From: DASQFU01 sp035632955
Lineage (GTDB): Bacteria > Eisenbacteria > RBG-16-71-46
Reading direction: 5' to 3'
NCBI GenBank assembly: GCA_035632955.1
Contig: DASQFU010000242.1
Span: forward strand, 1-47,277
DNA length: 47,277 bases
Positions 1 through 7,913 of this stretch are shown piece after piece. Position numbers and translations under genes: made by a program. The notes under the pieces are model-generated. The model was not told the origin of the DNA and searched no databases. It saw only the letters and a list, made by a program, of their open reading frames with translations. Each line of letters opens with the position of its first letter. The first letter of the stretch is position 1.

Positions 1-188
1 TCCGCGTCTACGACGTGCGGGGCCACCTGGTCACGACGCTGATCGACGGCGAGCTGTCCGCCGGGCCGCAGACTGCGTCCTGGGATGGACGGGATCACGC
101 GCGCAACGCCGTCGCGTCGGGGATTTACTTCTACCAGTTGACGAGCGGCGGTAGCTCCGAGACCAGACGGATGCTCCTGGTGCGGTGA
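1..188 (+). CDS. C-terminal end of a secreted protein with FlgD-Ig-like sorting domain (partial)
   Basis: Only the last 61 or so codons are present; the gene enters from the left edge in the frame that starts at base 3. The peptide reads RVYDVRGHLV, then an SWDGRD motif, then SGIYFYQL, and ends with RRMLLVR. This is the typical FlgD Ig-like fold found at the C terminus of many secreted FCB-group proteins, where it probably acts as a cell-surface or secretion signal. The function of the missing N-terminal part is unknown. A strong terminator follows 25 bases after the stop, so the gene closes a transcription unit. Confidence 0.8.
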   Translation, partial: RVYDVRGHLVTTLIDGELSAGPQTASWDGRDHARNAVASGIYFYQLTSGGSSETRRMLLVR

Positions 189-212
189 CCGCGGAAGCTC
201 GCGAGCTCTGCT

Positions 213-252
213 AAAACGACGGCCACCTCTCACGAGGTGGCCGTCGTTTCTT
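213..252 (+). terminator. Rho-independent terminator
   Basis: A perfect 16-bp stem (214-229 with 234-249) encloses a 4-base loop (TCAC). The stem contains CGACGGCCACCTC and ends in a TTT run followed by CTT. It lies just downstream of the stop of the FlgD-like gene. Confidence 0.88.
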
Positions 253-410
253 GCGCAGCGCTGCAACACGGGATCGAGGCGAGGTTTCGCGGACAGAAAA
301 CCCCGTGCATCGTGCTCGCCGGCGCGCGTAGACTGCGCGCCCATGCTCGTCCCCATTCGCTCCCGCTCGGCTGCACGCCGCCGTCGTCGGCTGAGCCCGA
401 CCCGCCGTTC

Positions 411-1703
411 ATGACGCCCAGACGCTTCCTGTTCGTCTCGCTTGCGGGCCTGATCAGCGACATCGCCTGGCAGGTGCTCAAGGAAGGCCACGAGGTCCGG
501 TACTTCATCGGCGCCGAGAAGGAGCGCGACATCGCGGACGGCTTCGTTCCCAAGAGCCTGGACTGGGAAGCGGACGTCGATTGGGCCGACGTGATCGTGT
601 TCGACGACACGCTCGGGCAAGGCGCCAAGGCCGAGGCGTTGCGAAAGCTCGGCAAGCGGGTGGTCGGCGGCACGTCGTACACCGACCGCCTCGAGGACGA
701 TCGCTCGTTCGGCCAGGAGGAGCTGCGCAAGGTCGGGATCAACATCATCCCCTACCGCGAGTTCGAGAGCTTCGACCAGGCCATCGAACACGTACGCAAG
801 AACCCGGATCGTTACGTCATCAAGCCGAGCGGTCTCGCACAAAACGTCCGCGGCCGGCTGTACGTCGGCGAGGAGGACGACGGCGAGGACGTCGTGCGCA
901 TGCTCGAGGCCTACCGCAAGGCGTTCGCCAAGGACATCCGCGTGTTCCAGCTCCAGCGGCGGATCACCGGAGTCGAGGTGGCGGTGGGAGCGTTCTTCGA
1001 CGGCCGCGAGTTCGTCACGCCGATCAACGTGAACTTCGAGCACAAGAAGCTGTTCCCGGGCAACATCGGGCCCCCGACGGGCGAAATGGGCACGGCGATG
1101 TTCTGGAGCGCGCCGAACAAGCTCTTCAATCAGACGCTGAAACGAATGGAGCCTCGCCTCGCCCAGGAGCGTTACGTCGGCTACGTCGACCTGAACTGCA
1201 TCGTCAACGGCAACGGCATCTACCCGCTCGAGTTCACGACGCGCTTCGGTTATCCGACCATCATGATCCAGCAGGAAGGCATGCTCACGCCGATCGGCGA
1301 GTTTCTGAACGATCTCGCGGGCAGCGACGGCGCCAAGCTCAGGGTCAAGACCGGGTTTCAGATCGGCGTGCGGATCGTCGTGCCACCGTTCCCTTTCGAC
1401 GACGACGCCACGTTCGAATCGGTCTCGAAGGACGCGGCGATCCTGTTCAAGAAGGCAACGCCCGAAGAGGTCCACATCGAGGACGTGAAGCAGGTGGACG
1501 GCCAGTGGCTGGTCGCGGGGACGTCCGGCGTGGTGCTGGTGGTCGTGGGTCTCGGGCCGACGATGCGTCAGGCTCAGGCTCAGGCCTACGGTCGCGTGCG
1601 CAACATCACGATCCCGAACATGTACTACCGGACCGACATCGGCGACCGCTGGTACGACGACCACGACAAGCTGCACACCTGGGGTTACCTGCGCGAGACG
1701 TGA
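411..1703 (+). CDS. PurD-like (GAR synthetase-related) ATP-grasp ligase
   Basis: The product is 430 residues with ATP-grasp layout: an N-terminal Rossmann-like part (RRFLFVSLAG, then an aspartate-rich DDTLGQG), a Lys-Pro nucleotide-binding strand (YVIKPSG), a GPPTGEMGT loop matching the glycine-rich loop of PurD, and a metal-binding LEFTTRFGYP strand. In canonical PurD the last motif is EFNxRFGDPE, so Asn is replaced by Thr and DPE is missing. I read it as a GARS-related amide ligase rather than the housekeeping PurD; the true substrate is unknown. The start is the ATG at 411. A longer in-frame start at 237 would lie inside the terminator hairpin. It precedes glnS by 47 bases, probably in one operon. 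Confidence 0.72.
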   Translation: MTPRRFLFVSLAGLISDIAWQVLKEGHEVRYFIGAEKERDIADGFVPKSLDWEADVDWADVIVFDDTLGQGAKAEALRKLGKRVVGGTSYTDRLEDDRSFGQEELRKVGINIIPYREFESFDQAIEHVRKNPDRYVIKPSGLAQNVRGRLYVGEEDDGEDVVRMLEAYRKAFAKDIRVFQLQRRITGVEVAVGAFFDGREFVTPINVNFEHKKLFPGNIGPPTGEMGTAMFWSAPNKLFNQTLKRMEPRLAQERYVGYVDLNCIVNGNGIYPLEFTTRFGYPTIMIQQEGMLTPIGEFLNDLAGSDGAKLRVKTGFQIGVRIVVPPFPFDDDATFESVSKDAAILFKKATPEEVHIEDVKQVDGQWLVAGTSGVVLVVVGLGPTMRQAQAQAYGRVRNITIPNMYYRTDIGDRWYDDHDKLHTWGYLRET

Positions 1704-1750
1704 GCCTCCCGGCACGGGACGGCGCCGGCGTACGTTCCACGAGGAGCTGC

Positions 1751-3583
1751 ATGAGCGAGCACGACACCGTCGCTGCCGCGGAGCGGCAGGACTTCATTCG
1801 CGAGATCGTCAAGTCGGACGTGGCGAGCGGCGCGGTCCAACAGGTGATCACGCGCTTCCCGCCCGAGCCGAACGGCTATCTCCATATCGGCCACGCCAAG
1901 TCGATCTGCCTCAATTTCGGCATCGCGAAGCAGTTCGCCGGCCGGTGCAATCTACGCATGGACGACACGAACCCGGCCAAGGAGGAGGTCGAGTACGAAG
2001 AGTCCATCGTCGACGACGTGAAGTGGCTGATCGCGGGATGGGCCGATCACTGTCTGGGCCTGAAGCCGGCGGGAGCGACGGCCGTACACGCGCCGCGTGA
2101 CGGTCGCGAGGATTTTCATGTTCCCGCGGTCCTGCCGGCGGAAGCGCGCGGGGAGCGGCTGGAAGCGTTTCGCGCCTCGGACTACTTCGAGGCGTTGCGT
2201 GCCTTCGCCGTCCGCTTGATCGAACGGAACCGCGCTTACATCTGCGATCACACGGCTGAGGAAGTGGACCGCATGCGCGGCGCACCGGGCGCTCCCGGCC
2301 AGGAGAGCCGCTATCGCCAGCGCCCGGTCGAGGAGAGTCGCGACCTGTTCCGGCGGATGGCGGCCGGTGAGTTCCCGGACGGCGCCCGCACGTTGCGAGC
2401 GCGTATCGACATGACGTCGCCGAACGTGTGGTTGCGCGACCCGGTGCTGTACCGGATCCGTCACGTTCCGCATCATCACACTGGCGATCGCTGGTGCATC
2501 TATCCGATGTACGATTTCGCGCACGGACTCTCGGACTACATCGAGGGCGTCACGCACAGTATCTGCACGCTCGAGTTCGTCGCGCATCGGCCGCTCTACG
2601 ACTGGCTGCTCGAGGCGCTCGATTTGCCGCGGCCGCTCCCGCATCAGTACGAGTTCGCGCGCCTCGACATGACCCACACGGTGATGAGCAAGCGCAAGCT
2701 GCTGCGGTTGGTTCAGGAGGGGTTCGTGCGCGGCTGGGACGACCCTCGCCTGCCGACGATCCGCGGCATGCGGCGGCGCGGATACCCCGCCGCGGCGCTG
2801 CGCGACTTCACGGAGCGGATCGGCGTCGCGCGGCGCGAGAACCGCGTCGAGCTGGCGCTGCTCGAGCACTGCGTGCGCGAGGACCTCAACCGGCACGCCG
2901 TGCGCCGCCTCGCGGTGTTGCGGCCGCTCAAGGTCGTGCTCGAGAACGTCCCGGAAGGCCACGTCGAGCACTTCGAGCTCGGCAACAATCCGGAGGATCC
3001 TTCCGCCGGCAAGCGCCAGGTGCCGCTCTCCCGCGAGCTGTGGATCGAGCAGGACGATTTCCGTGAGACTCCGCCGCCCAAGTTCTTCCGCCTGAGCCCG
3101 GGTGTGGAGGTGCGCTTGCGCGGCGCGTACCTCGTGCGCTGCACGAGCGTGGTCAAGGATCCAGCCACCGGCGAGATCCTCGAGGTGCGCGCGACGTACG
3201 ACCCGGAGACGCGCAGCGGCAACGCCCCGGATGGGCGGAAGGTCAAGGCGACGATCCACTGGGTCTCGGTGGCGCACGCGATCGAGGGCGAGGTGCGTCT
3301 CTACGGCACGCTGTTCAAGGCCGAGGATCCGGAAGCGGTGCCCGAAGGCGCCGACTTCACGAGCGGCATCGATCCCGCATCGCTCGAGATCCTCACCGGT
3401 TGCCGGTTCGAGCCGGCGCTGGCTGCCGCGGAGCCAGGCACGCCGATTCAGTTCGAGCGGATCGGCTACTTCGTCGCCGACCCCTCGGACTCGCGGCCGG
3501 GAGCGCTCGTGTTCAACCGCACGGTGACGCTCAAGGACGCCTGGGCGCGGATCGAAAAGCGACAAAACAGCCCGGCTACTTGA
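1751..3583 (+). CDS. glnS: Glutaminyl-tRNA synthetase
   Basis: This class I aminoacyl-tRNA synthetase charges tRNA-Gln with glutamine in the cytoplasm. The 610-residue product has FPPEPNGYLHIGHAKS (HIGH motif at residues 45-48), WCIYPMYDFAHG, the TVMSKRK loop (KMSKS equivalent, 312-316), LPTIRGMRRRGY and the C-terminal anticodon-binding beta-barrels (KVKATIHWVS, FNRTVTLKD). Compared from memory with E. coli GlnRS, about 35-45 extra residues lie at roughly 98-142, between the KWL strand and the SDYF helix. A GAGGAG ribosome-binding site sits 4 bases before the ATG. The 3' end overlaps the tail of an antisense methyltransferase remnant by 8 bases. Confidence 0.95.
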   Translation: MSEHDTVAAAERQDFIREIVKSDVASGAVQQVITRFPPEPNGYLHIGHAKSICLNFGIAKQFAGRCNLRMDDTNPAKEEVEYEESIVDDVKWLIAGWADHCLGLKPAGATAVHAPRDGREDFHVPAVLPAEARGERLEAFRASDYFEALRAFAVRLIERNRAYICDHTAEEVDRMRGAPGAPGQESRYRQRPVEESRDLFRRMAAGEFPDGARTLRARIDMTSPNVWLRDPVLYRIRHVPHHHTGDRWCIYPMYDFAHGLSDYIEGVTHSICTLEFVAHRPLYDWLLEALDLPRPLPHQYEFARLDMTHTVMSKRKLLRLVQEGFVRGWDDPRLPTIRGMRRRGYPAAALRDFTERIGVARRENRVELALLEHCVREDLNRHAVRRLAVLRPLKVVLENVPEGHVEHFELGNNPEDPSAGKRQVPLSRELWIEQDDFRETPPPKFFRLSPGVEVRLRGAYLVRCTSVVKDPATGEILEVRATYDPETRSGNAPDGRKVKATIHWVSVAHAIEGEVRLYGTLFKAEDPEAVPEGADFTSGIDPASLEILTGCRFEPALAAAEPGTPIQFERIGYFVADPSDSRPGALVFNRTVTLKDAWARIEKRQNSPAT

Positions 3584-3860
3584 TCCCGATCACCATCGAG
3601 TCGGGACCGACGAGATGCTCGACGGTCGCTTCCCGAAACCCGATTTCCTTCATCCAGCCGATGCAGTCCCTGCCGGTGTAGTCGAACCCTCCGGGCGTCT
3701 CGATCAGCATGTTGAGGCTCATGAGCAGGCCGAACGCGTTTTGGCGTCGCTCGTCGTCGATGACGGCGTCGTAGGCGATCAACGCGCCACCGCTCGGAAG
3801 CGCGTCGTAGGCGTTACGGATCAAGCGCTTCTTCTGCTCCAGATCCGAGTCGTGCAGGCA
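3576..3860 (-). pseudogene. 3' remnant of a SAM-dependent O-methyltransferase
   Basis: About 93 codons read as the C-terminal end of an O-methyltransferase: LHDSDLEQKKRLI (family consensus LHDWDDE), YDALPSGGALIAYDAVI, then a helix and GFREATVEHLVGPDSMVIG. The fragment opens immediately after an in-frame TGA at 3861-3863. No start codon or upstream SAM-binding motif is seen in any frame before the DinB-like gene on the other strand, so roughly the first two thirds are gone. The shortest ATG-initiated frame is 3576-3824 (82 codons). I infer a decayed gene truncated at its 5' end; translation of the short frame cannot be excluded. Confidence 0.7.
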
Positions 3861-3969
3861 TCAGCAACGAACCGGGAGTCTATCCTAGGCCGCGATTCGG
3901 CGGTAGACTCGCGGGCATTCAGCACGCAGCGCAGCTCGCGCAGGTTACTGACTCACGCGAGGAGATCCC

Positions 3970-4527
3970 ATGTCCACGACGACGGCGGTCGACATCCGGG
4001 CCGCGAGCCGGAAGCTCTCGGCCGCGGATTTCGCCGGCACCATTCGTTCGTATTATCCCTACTGGGACGTGCAGTACCGGCCCTATCTGATCATGGCCGT
4101 CGAGGCGTTCCCTGCCGACCGTCTCGATTTCAAGCCGCGACCGGAGCTGCTCACCGCACGACAGATGATCCTGCACATCGCCGAATGCGAGCGGGGCTGG
4201 ATCTACAACGTCGTCGAAGGCGGGCCCTACGAGGACTGGGTGGTCGAGCACGAAGATCCGGCACAGGGATGGGTGATCGTGGGCGATCCGCCGGATCACG
4301 CCACGCTCCTGTCCTTGCTCGAGAAATGGCATCGCAACACGCAGCATTGGCTCGGGCAGCCGGTGTCCGAGCTCGCGCGCGTCATCACGTATCAGCCGCC
4401 CGAGGGATCGGAGCGGCGCTACACGCTCCATTGGATCCTGGATCACCTGCAGGAGCACGAGATCCATCACCGCGCCCAGCTCAATACCTACATGCGAATG
4501 ATCGGGATCCAGCCACCCTCGATCTGA
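3970..4527 (+). CDS. DinB-like four-helix-bundle metalloprotein
   Basis: This 185-residue cytoplasmic protein has the DinB/YfiT fold pattern. A first metal-ligand histidine lies in MILHIAECERGW (His69) and a pair in the last helix in LQEHEIHHRAQL (His163 and His167), the usual three-His site. Other members are thiol-dependent transferases or stress-related proteins of unclear substrate; nothing here narrows that down. The start is supported by GAGGAG 6 bases before the ATG. Its stop lies only 7 bases from the end of the convergent membrane-protein gene. Confidence 0.85.
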   Translation: MSTTTAVDIRAASRKLSAADFAGTIRSYYPYWDVQYRPYLIMAVEAFPADRLDFKPRPELLTARQMILHIAECERGWIYNVVEGGPYEDWVVEHEDPAQGWVIVGDPPDHATLLSLLEKWHRNTQHWLGQPVSELARVITYQPPEGSERRYTLHWILDHLQEHEIHHRAQLNTYMRMIGIQPPSI

Positions 4528-4534
4528 GGAGCGG

Positions 4535-5072
4535 TCACGCCGCCGGCTTCTCGCGGATCGAAGCGAACCAGGCCGAAAACAGCAACAGCGCGCTCACCGT
4601 CATCCATCCTGCCGGGGTGAACGACTGCGGCATCACGAGCCCGATCCCGAGTCCGCCGAAGATCAGAATTCCCGCCAGCACGGCGTAGTGCCACAGGCCG
4701 TACAGGAACACGAACGGCAGGTAGTGGGCACCGACGACGATCGTGAGCGCCGGATAGAACCAGTTAACGTTGTGCAACGCGGCCGCCCCGACCACCGGCA
4801 GGGTCAGCGGAATGATGAACGGATCTGCGGCGCCAGCGATCCCAGCGGGTTCTCCGGCCGCAGCGCAAACGGCCGCCCGGTGAGCCGGAGGACGACCTGC
4901 GTGATCGGGAAGATGAACATCCCGCCCAGCACCAGAGCCACCATCGCGTGACGGGTGCTGCCCCAGGTCCCGAGCGCGACCGAAACAAGCCAGATCGCGC
5001 CGGAGACGAGTGAGCCGACGCGCCGTTCATGAACACGGTCCGCATTTCGCGTTGAGCCTCGGCCACGGTCAC
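4535..5072 (-). pseudogene. Small integral membrane protein (DUF7010-like) broken by two frameshifts
   Basis: Reading from a GTG at 5072, the protein begins TVAEAQREMRTVFMNGA, then continues only in the next frame (GSLVSGAIWLVSVALGTWG, LVLGGMFIFPITQVV, ENPLGSLAPQ), then in the third frame (DPFIIPLTLPVVGAAAL, NVNWFYPALTIVVGAHYLP). The frame changes fall near 5018-5022 and 4819-4825; each is repaired by adding one base. The joined product would be about 179 residues with four to five hydrophobic segments. It resembles a DUF7010-type membrane family, from memory. Either the gene is dead or the assembly has two single-base deletions in GC runs. The last frame alone (4535-4795) is open for 86 codons. 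Confidence 0.68.
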
Positions 5073-5097
5073 GGCGAACCCACTCTCCTCTCGATCA

Positions 5098-5673
5098 TCA
5101 GTTGCCCTCGAGTCGGATGTCGTGCTGAAACGTCCAGGCGCCGTCCTTCCGCGCCAGCGCGACGATGATGGTGTTGGAGTTCCTGGAGCTGCGGCGCCGA
5201 TCGGTGATCAGTGGATCGCCCTCGAACCAGTAGTCGAGGTGACGGACATGGTGCGCAGGCGCCAGCACGGCCACGTGAACGTGCACCGGTTCGGCGCCCT
5301 CGGGATAGGCGCCCGGACGAACGGTCGAGAACTGGAAACGCCCGAGATCGCCGGTCACCGCGACGCCCCGCAATCGCGGCACGCGCGTCTCGGAGCTTCG
5401 CGGATTGTAGAGTCCCCTGCGATCCGCGTGATAGGCGACGACCGCCGCTTTGGCGAGGGGACGTCCGCGCATGTCGAGAACGCGCCCGCCGAACTCGAGC
5501 CGGTCGCCCGGCTCGTCGGGTCCGCACAGACCGACCACGGCGCCAGGCGTCGTCGAGGCGCCGGCGTGGTCCTGGGTCGCGGTGGAGGCGACCGGACCAC
5601 AACCGATCTGCACCGCCGCGACGATCGTTGCGGCCATCCGCACGCCCGCGCTTTCCCCCCGGAGTCCTGGCAT
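5098..5673 (-). CDS. Intradiol ring-cleavage dioxygenase-like exported protein
   Basis: The 191-residue product has a hydrophobic N-terminal stretch followed by Cys (MAATIVAAVQIGC), suggesting a lipoprotein or signal peptide, though the lipobox is imperfect. The core is a beta-sandwich of intradiol-dioxygenase type: GGRVLDMRGRPLAKAAVVAY, GLYNP, GRFQFSTVRPGAYP, PVHVHVAVLAP, YWFEGDPL. Tyr89, Tyr123, His131 and His133 sit where the family places its two Tyr and two His iron ligands, so it could bind non-haem iron. The start is uncertain: ATG at 5673 chosen, 5637 and 5745 possible. It is followed after 25 bases by the frameshifted membrane gene. Confidence 0.65.
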   Translation of the reverse strand: MPGLRGESAGVRMAATIVAAVQIGCGPVASTATQDHAGASTTPGAVVGLCGPDEPGDRLEFGGRVLDMRGRPLAKAAVVAYHADRRGLYNPRSSETRVPRLRGVAVTGDLGRFQFSTVRPGAYPEGAEPVHVHVAVLAPAHHVRHLDYWFEGDPLITDRRRSSRNSNTIIVALARKDGAWTFQHDIRLEGN

Positions 5674-5769
5674 CGGCGGGGAATGTACATGAAGCGGCAG
5701 AAGTGCGCGGGGAGAGACGAGCGCCGGGACGCTCGAGGGCCGCACCGCGAACGACGCAGCGACGGCCGG

Positions 5770-7635
5770 TCAGGCGGCGGCTCGGGTGTCCCCGTTGCCC
5801 GAGTGCGGAGCGGCCGGCGTCGACAAGGCCTCGCTCGATCCGTCCGCCCGGGGCCGTTCGCCGGCGGCCGCGACCGGCAGCTCGATCACAAAGGCGGCGC
5901 CGCCGCCCTGGGCGGTCTCGGCCCAGATCCGGCCGCGATGCGCGCGGATGATCTCGCGGCAGATCGCGAGTCCGAGCCCGACCCCACCGGCGCCGGACGT
6001 GGTGCGGCTCGACTGGACGAACTTGTCGAAAACGACCTCGAGCTCCGCTTCGGGAATGCCGCGGCCATCGTCGGAGAGCCGCACGCGCACGACCTCCTGG
6101 TCCTGCTCGACGGTGATCGTGATCCGGGCCTTCGCGTACTTGTACGCGTTCTCGAACAGATTGCGGAACACCTGCAACATGCGGCCGCTGTCGGCCACGA
6201 TCTCGACCTGCTCGCGTGCGCCTCGCACTTCGGCATGGATCCCTCGTTCCTGAAGCCGTGGCGCGAACTCTTCCAGCGCCCGGAGCGCGAGATCGTTGAG
6301 ATCGAGGGACTCGAAATCGTAGGTCGCATGAGCGGTGCCGAGCGTGGCGAGATCCAACAGATCGTTCACCAGGCGCAGGAGTGTGTGACCGCTGTCCTCG
6401 ATGACTCGGAAGTAATCGTGCAGGTCCGGCTGTGTGCGTTCGGAGGCCTCGCGCATGCCGAAGCGCGTGTAGCTCAGGATCCCGTGCAGTGGCGTCCGGA
6501 GCTCGTGGGACATGTTGGCGAGGAATTCCGATTTCGAACGATTCGCGTTCTCGGCCGCTTCCTTCGCGACGACGAGGTCTTCGTTGGTGTGCAGGAGATC
6601 GGCGGTACGCCGCTGGACTTCGATTTCCAGCCGCTCGCCACTCTCGCGCAGCTCCTGTTCGCGAATCTGGAGGTTCTCGATGTGGCGCGCGCGGTCCACG
6701 GCGACGCCGAGCTGCCCGGCCAGCGCGCATAGATAGGCCAGGTCGTCGGGATCGAATCGCTTCCCGCTCCGTCTCTTGGTGACGTTGATGGTGCCGATCA
6801 CCTGGAGCGGAGACCGGATCGGAACGCTGAGCACGATCGGCACCGACGCGAATGGGCCCGGCAGATCGATCGACCCGCCGATCGGCGGCGCGCCATCACC
6901 GGCGTCCTCCGCGAATACGGGCTGACCGGTTTGAAGCACCCGGCCCGCGACGCCCTCTCCCGGCTTGACCCGCGTCGACAGCACCACGTCTTCAGCAATC
7001 CCCTTGGAGGCCGAGATCCTCATGGTGCCGTCCTCGCCCCTCAGCATTACGGAGGTACGTTCGACGTCGAGCTCGTGGGAGACGAGATCGAGAAAGAACG
7101 CGAGCAGCTCGTCGAGCGTGTAGACCGCGCTCATCCCAGTGCCCGCGGAGTTCAGCGAACCGAGCCGGCGCACGGCGGCCGTCAGCTCGAGGTTGCGATT
7201 CTCCAGATCGACGAGGAGCTGGCGGTTGCGAATCGCGAGCGAGCGCCGCTCGAGCGCCCGCCGCACGCGCTCGCACACTTCGTCGAGCTCGAACGGTTTG
7301 TGGAAGTAGTCGTAGGCGCCGCGGCGAATGGCAGCGATCGCGGTCTCGACCGAGGCGTGGCTGGTCATGATCAGCACCTCGGTGTCGGGCGAGTCGTTCT
7401 TGATCCGCTCCAGGATGTCGAGCCCGCTCATGTCCGGCAGCACGATGTCCAGCAGTGCCGCGGAGAAACTGCCGCTCGCCACCAGCTCCATCGCCTCGCG
7501 CCCCGTCCCCGCACCCGTGACCGAGAAGCCCATGCCGGTCATCAGGTTTGTGAGGACGTAGCGGATCGTGGCCTCGTCCTCGACGACCATGATTCGTTCT
7601 GCGGCCACGATCGCTCTTTCTCCCTGGGACGACAT
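5770..7635 (-). CDS. REC-GAF-histidine kinase (soluble two-component sensor)
   Basis: The 621-residue product starts with a receiver domain (acidic VVEDE, phospho-acceptor Asp63 in LLDIVLPDMSG, Lys113 in FHKPF). A GAF sensor domain follows (about 165-315), then a coiled coil (318-365), a HisKA domain with the phospho-histidine in ANMSHELRTPLHG (His377), and a HATPase domain with N-box NLFENAYKYAK, DDGRGIP and GVGLGLAICREI. No membrane segment is seen, so it is cytoplasmic. The receiver-first order implies that it is itself controlled by an upstream kinase. It is transcribed divergently from the giant outer-membrane gene 278 bases away, which suggests joint control. Confidence 0.92.
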   Translation of the reverse strand: MSSQGERAIVAAERIMVVEDEATIRYVLTNLMTGMGFSVTGAGTGREAMELVASGSFSAALLDIVLPDMSGLDILERIKNDSPDTEVLIMTSHASVETAIAAIRRGAYDYFHKPFELDEVCERVRRALERRSLAIRNRQLLVDLENRNLELTAAVRRLGSLNSAGTGMSAVYTLDELLAFFLDLVSHELDVERTSVMLRGEDGTMRISASKGIAEDVVLSTRVKPGEGVAGRVLQTGQPVFAEDAGDGAPPIGGSIDLPGPFASVPIVLSVPIRSPLQVIGTINVTKRRSGKRFDPDDLAYLCALAGQLGVAVDRARHIENLQIREQELRESGERLEIEVQRRTADLLHTNEDLVVAKEAAENANRSKSEFLANMSHELRTPLHGILSYTRFGMREASERTQPDLHDYFRVIEDSGHTLLRLVNDLLDLATLGTAHATYDFESLDLNDLALRALEEFAPRLQERGIHAEVRGAREQVEIVADSGRMLQVFRNLFENAYKYAKARITITVEQDQEVVRVRLSDDGRGIPEAELEVVFDKFVQSSRTTSGAGGVGLGLAICREIIRAHRGRIWAETAQGGGAAFVIELPVAAAGERPRADGSSEALSTPAAPHSGNGDTRAAA

Positions 7636-7913
7636 GCCGGTGGAGCCCGCCTCGGCGAGGATCGGGCCCGATTCTCGAATTGTCGGCAGCAGCCGACCCG
7701 CGCTTTAGACGTCCCGCGACGGAAACCGGTGGTCCCGGGAACTCCGCCGCTGCCCTCCGGTTCGGCCTCAAACCTCGACCGTGCCCAGCCGATAACCTGA
7801 CAAGTCCACAGCGTCGCGCGGGGCGACCCGCCAGAAATCGGGAAACCATCGTTCATGACCGCAGCCGAGCTTGCCGGCCGCACCGGCTTCGTCACGCCAC
7901 CGAGAGACAAACG
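7636..7913. promoter_or_regulatory. Divergent intergenic region between the kinase and giant-protein genes
   Basis: The 278 bases must hold promoters for both flanking genes. I see one small perfect hairpin, GTCGGC-AGCA-GCCGAC (7682-7697), 47 bases upstream of the kinase start. I could not place a convincing -35/-10 or -24/-12 pair on either strand. Confidence 0.35.

Noticed and set aside
1952..3565. Minus-strand open frame of 537 codons
   Set aside because: Antisense shadow of glnS caused by high GC; the sense frame carries all GlnRS motifs.
3861..3863. TGA before the methyltransferase fragment as a selenocysteine codon, given selA in the window
   Set aside because: No methyltransferase homology continues upstream of the TGA in any frame, and the aligned position is not a known Sec site.
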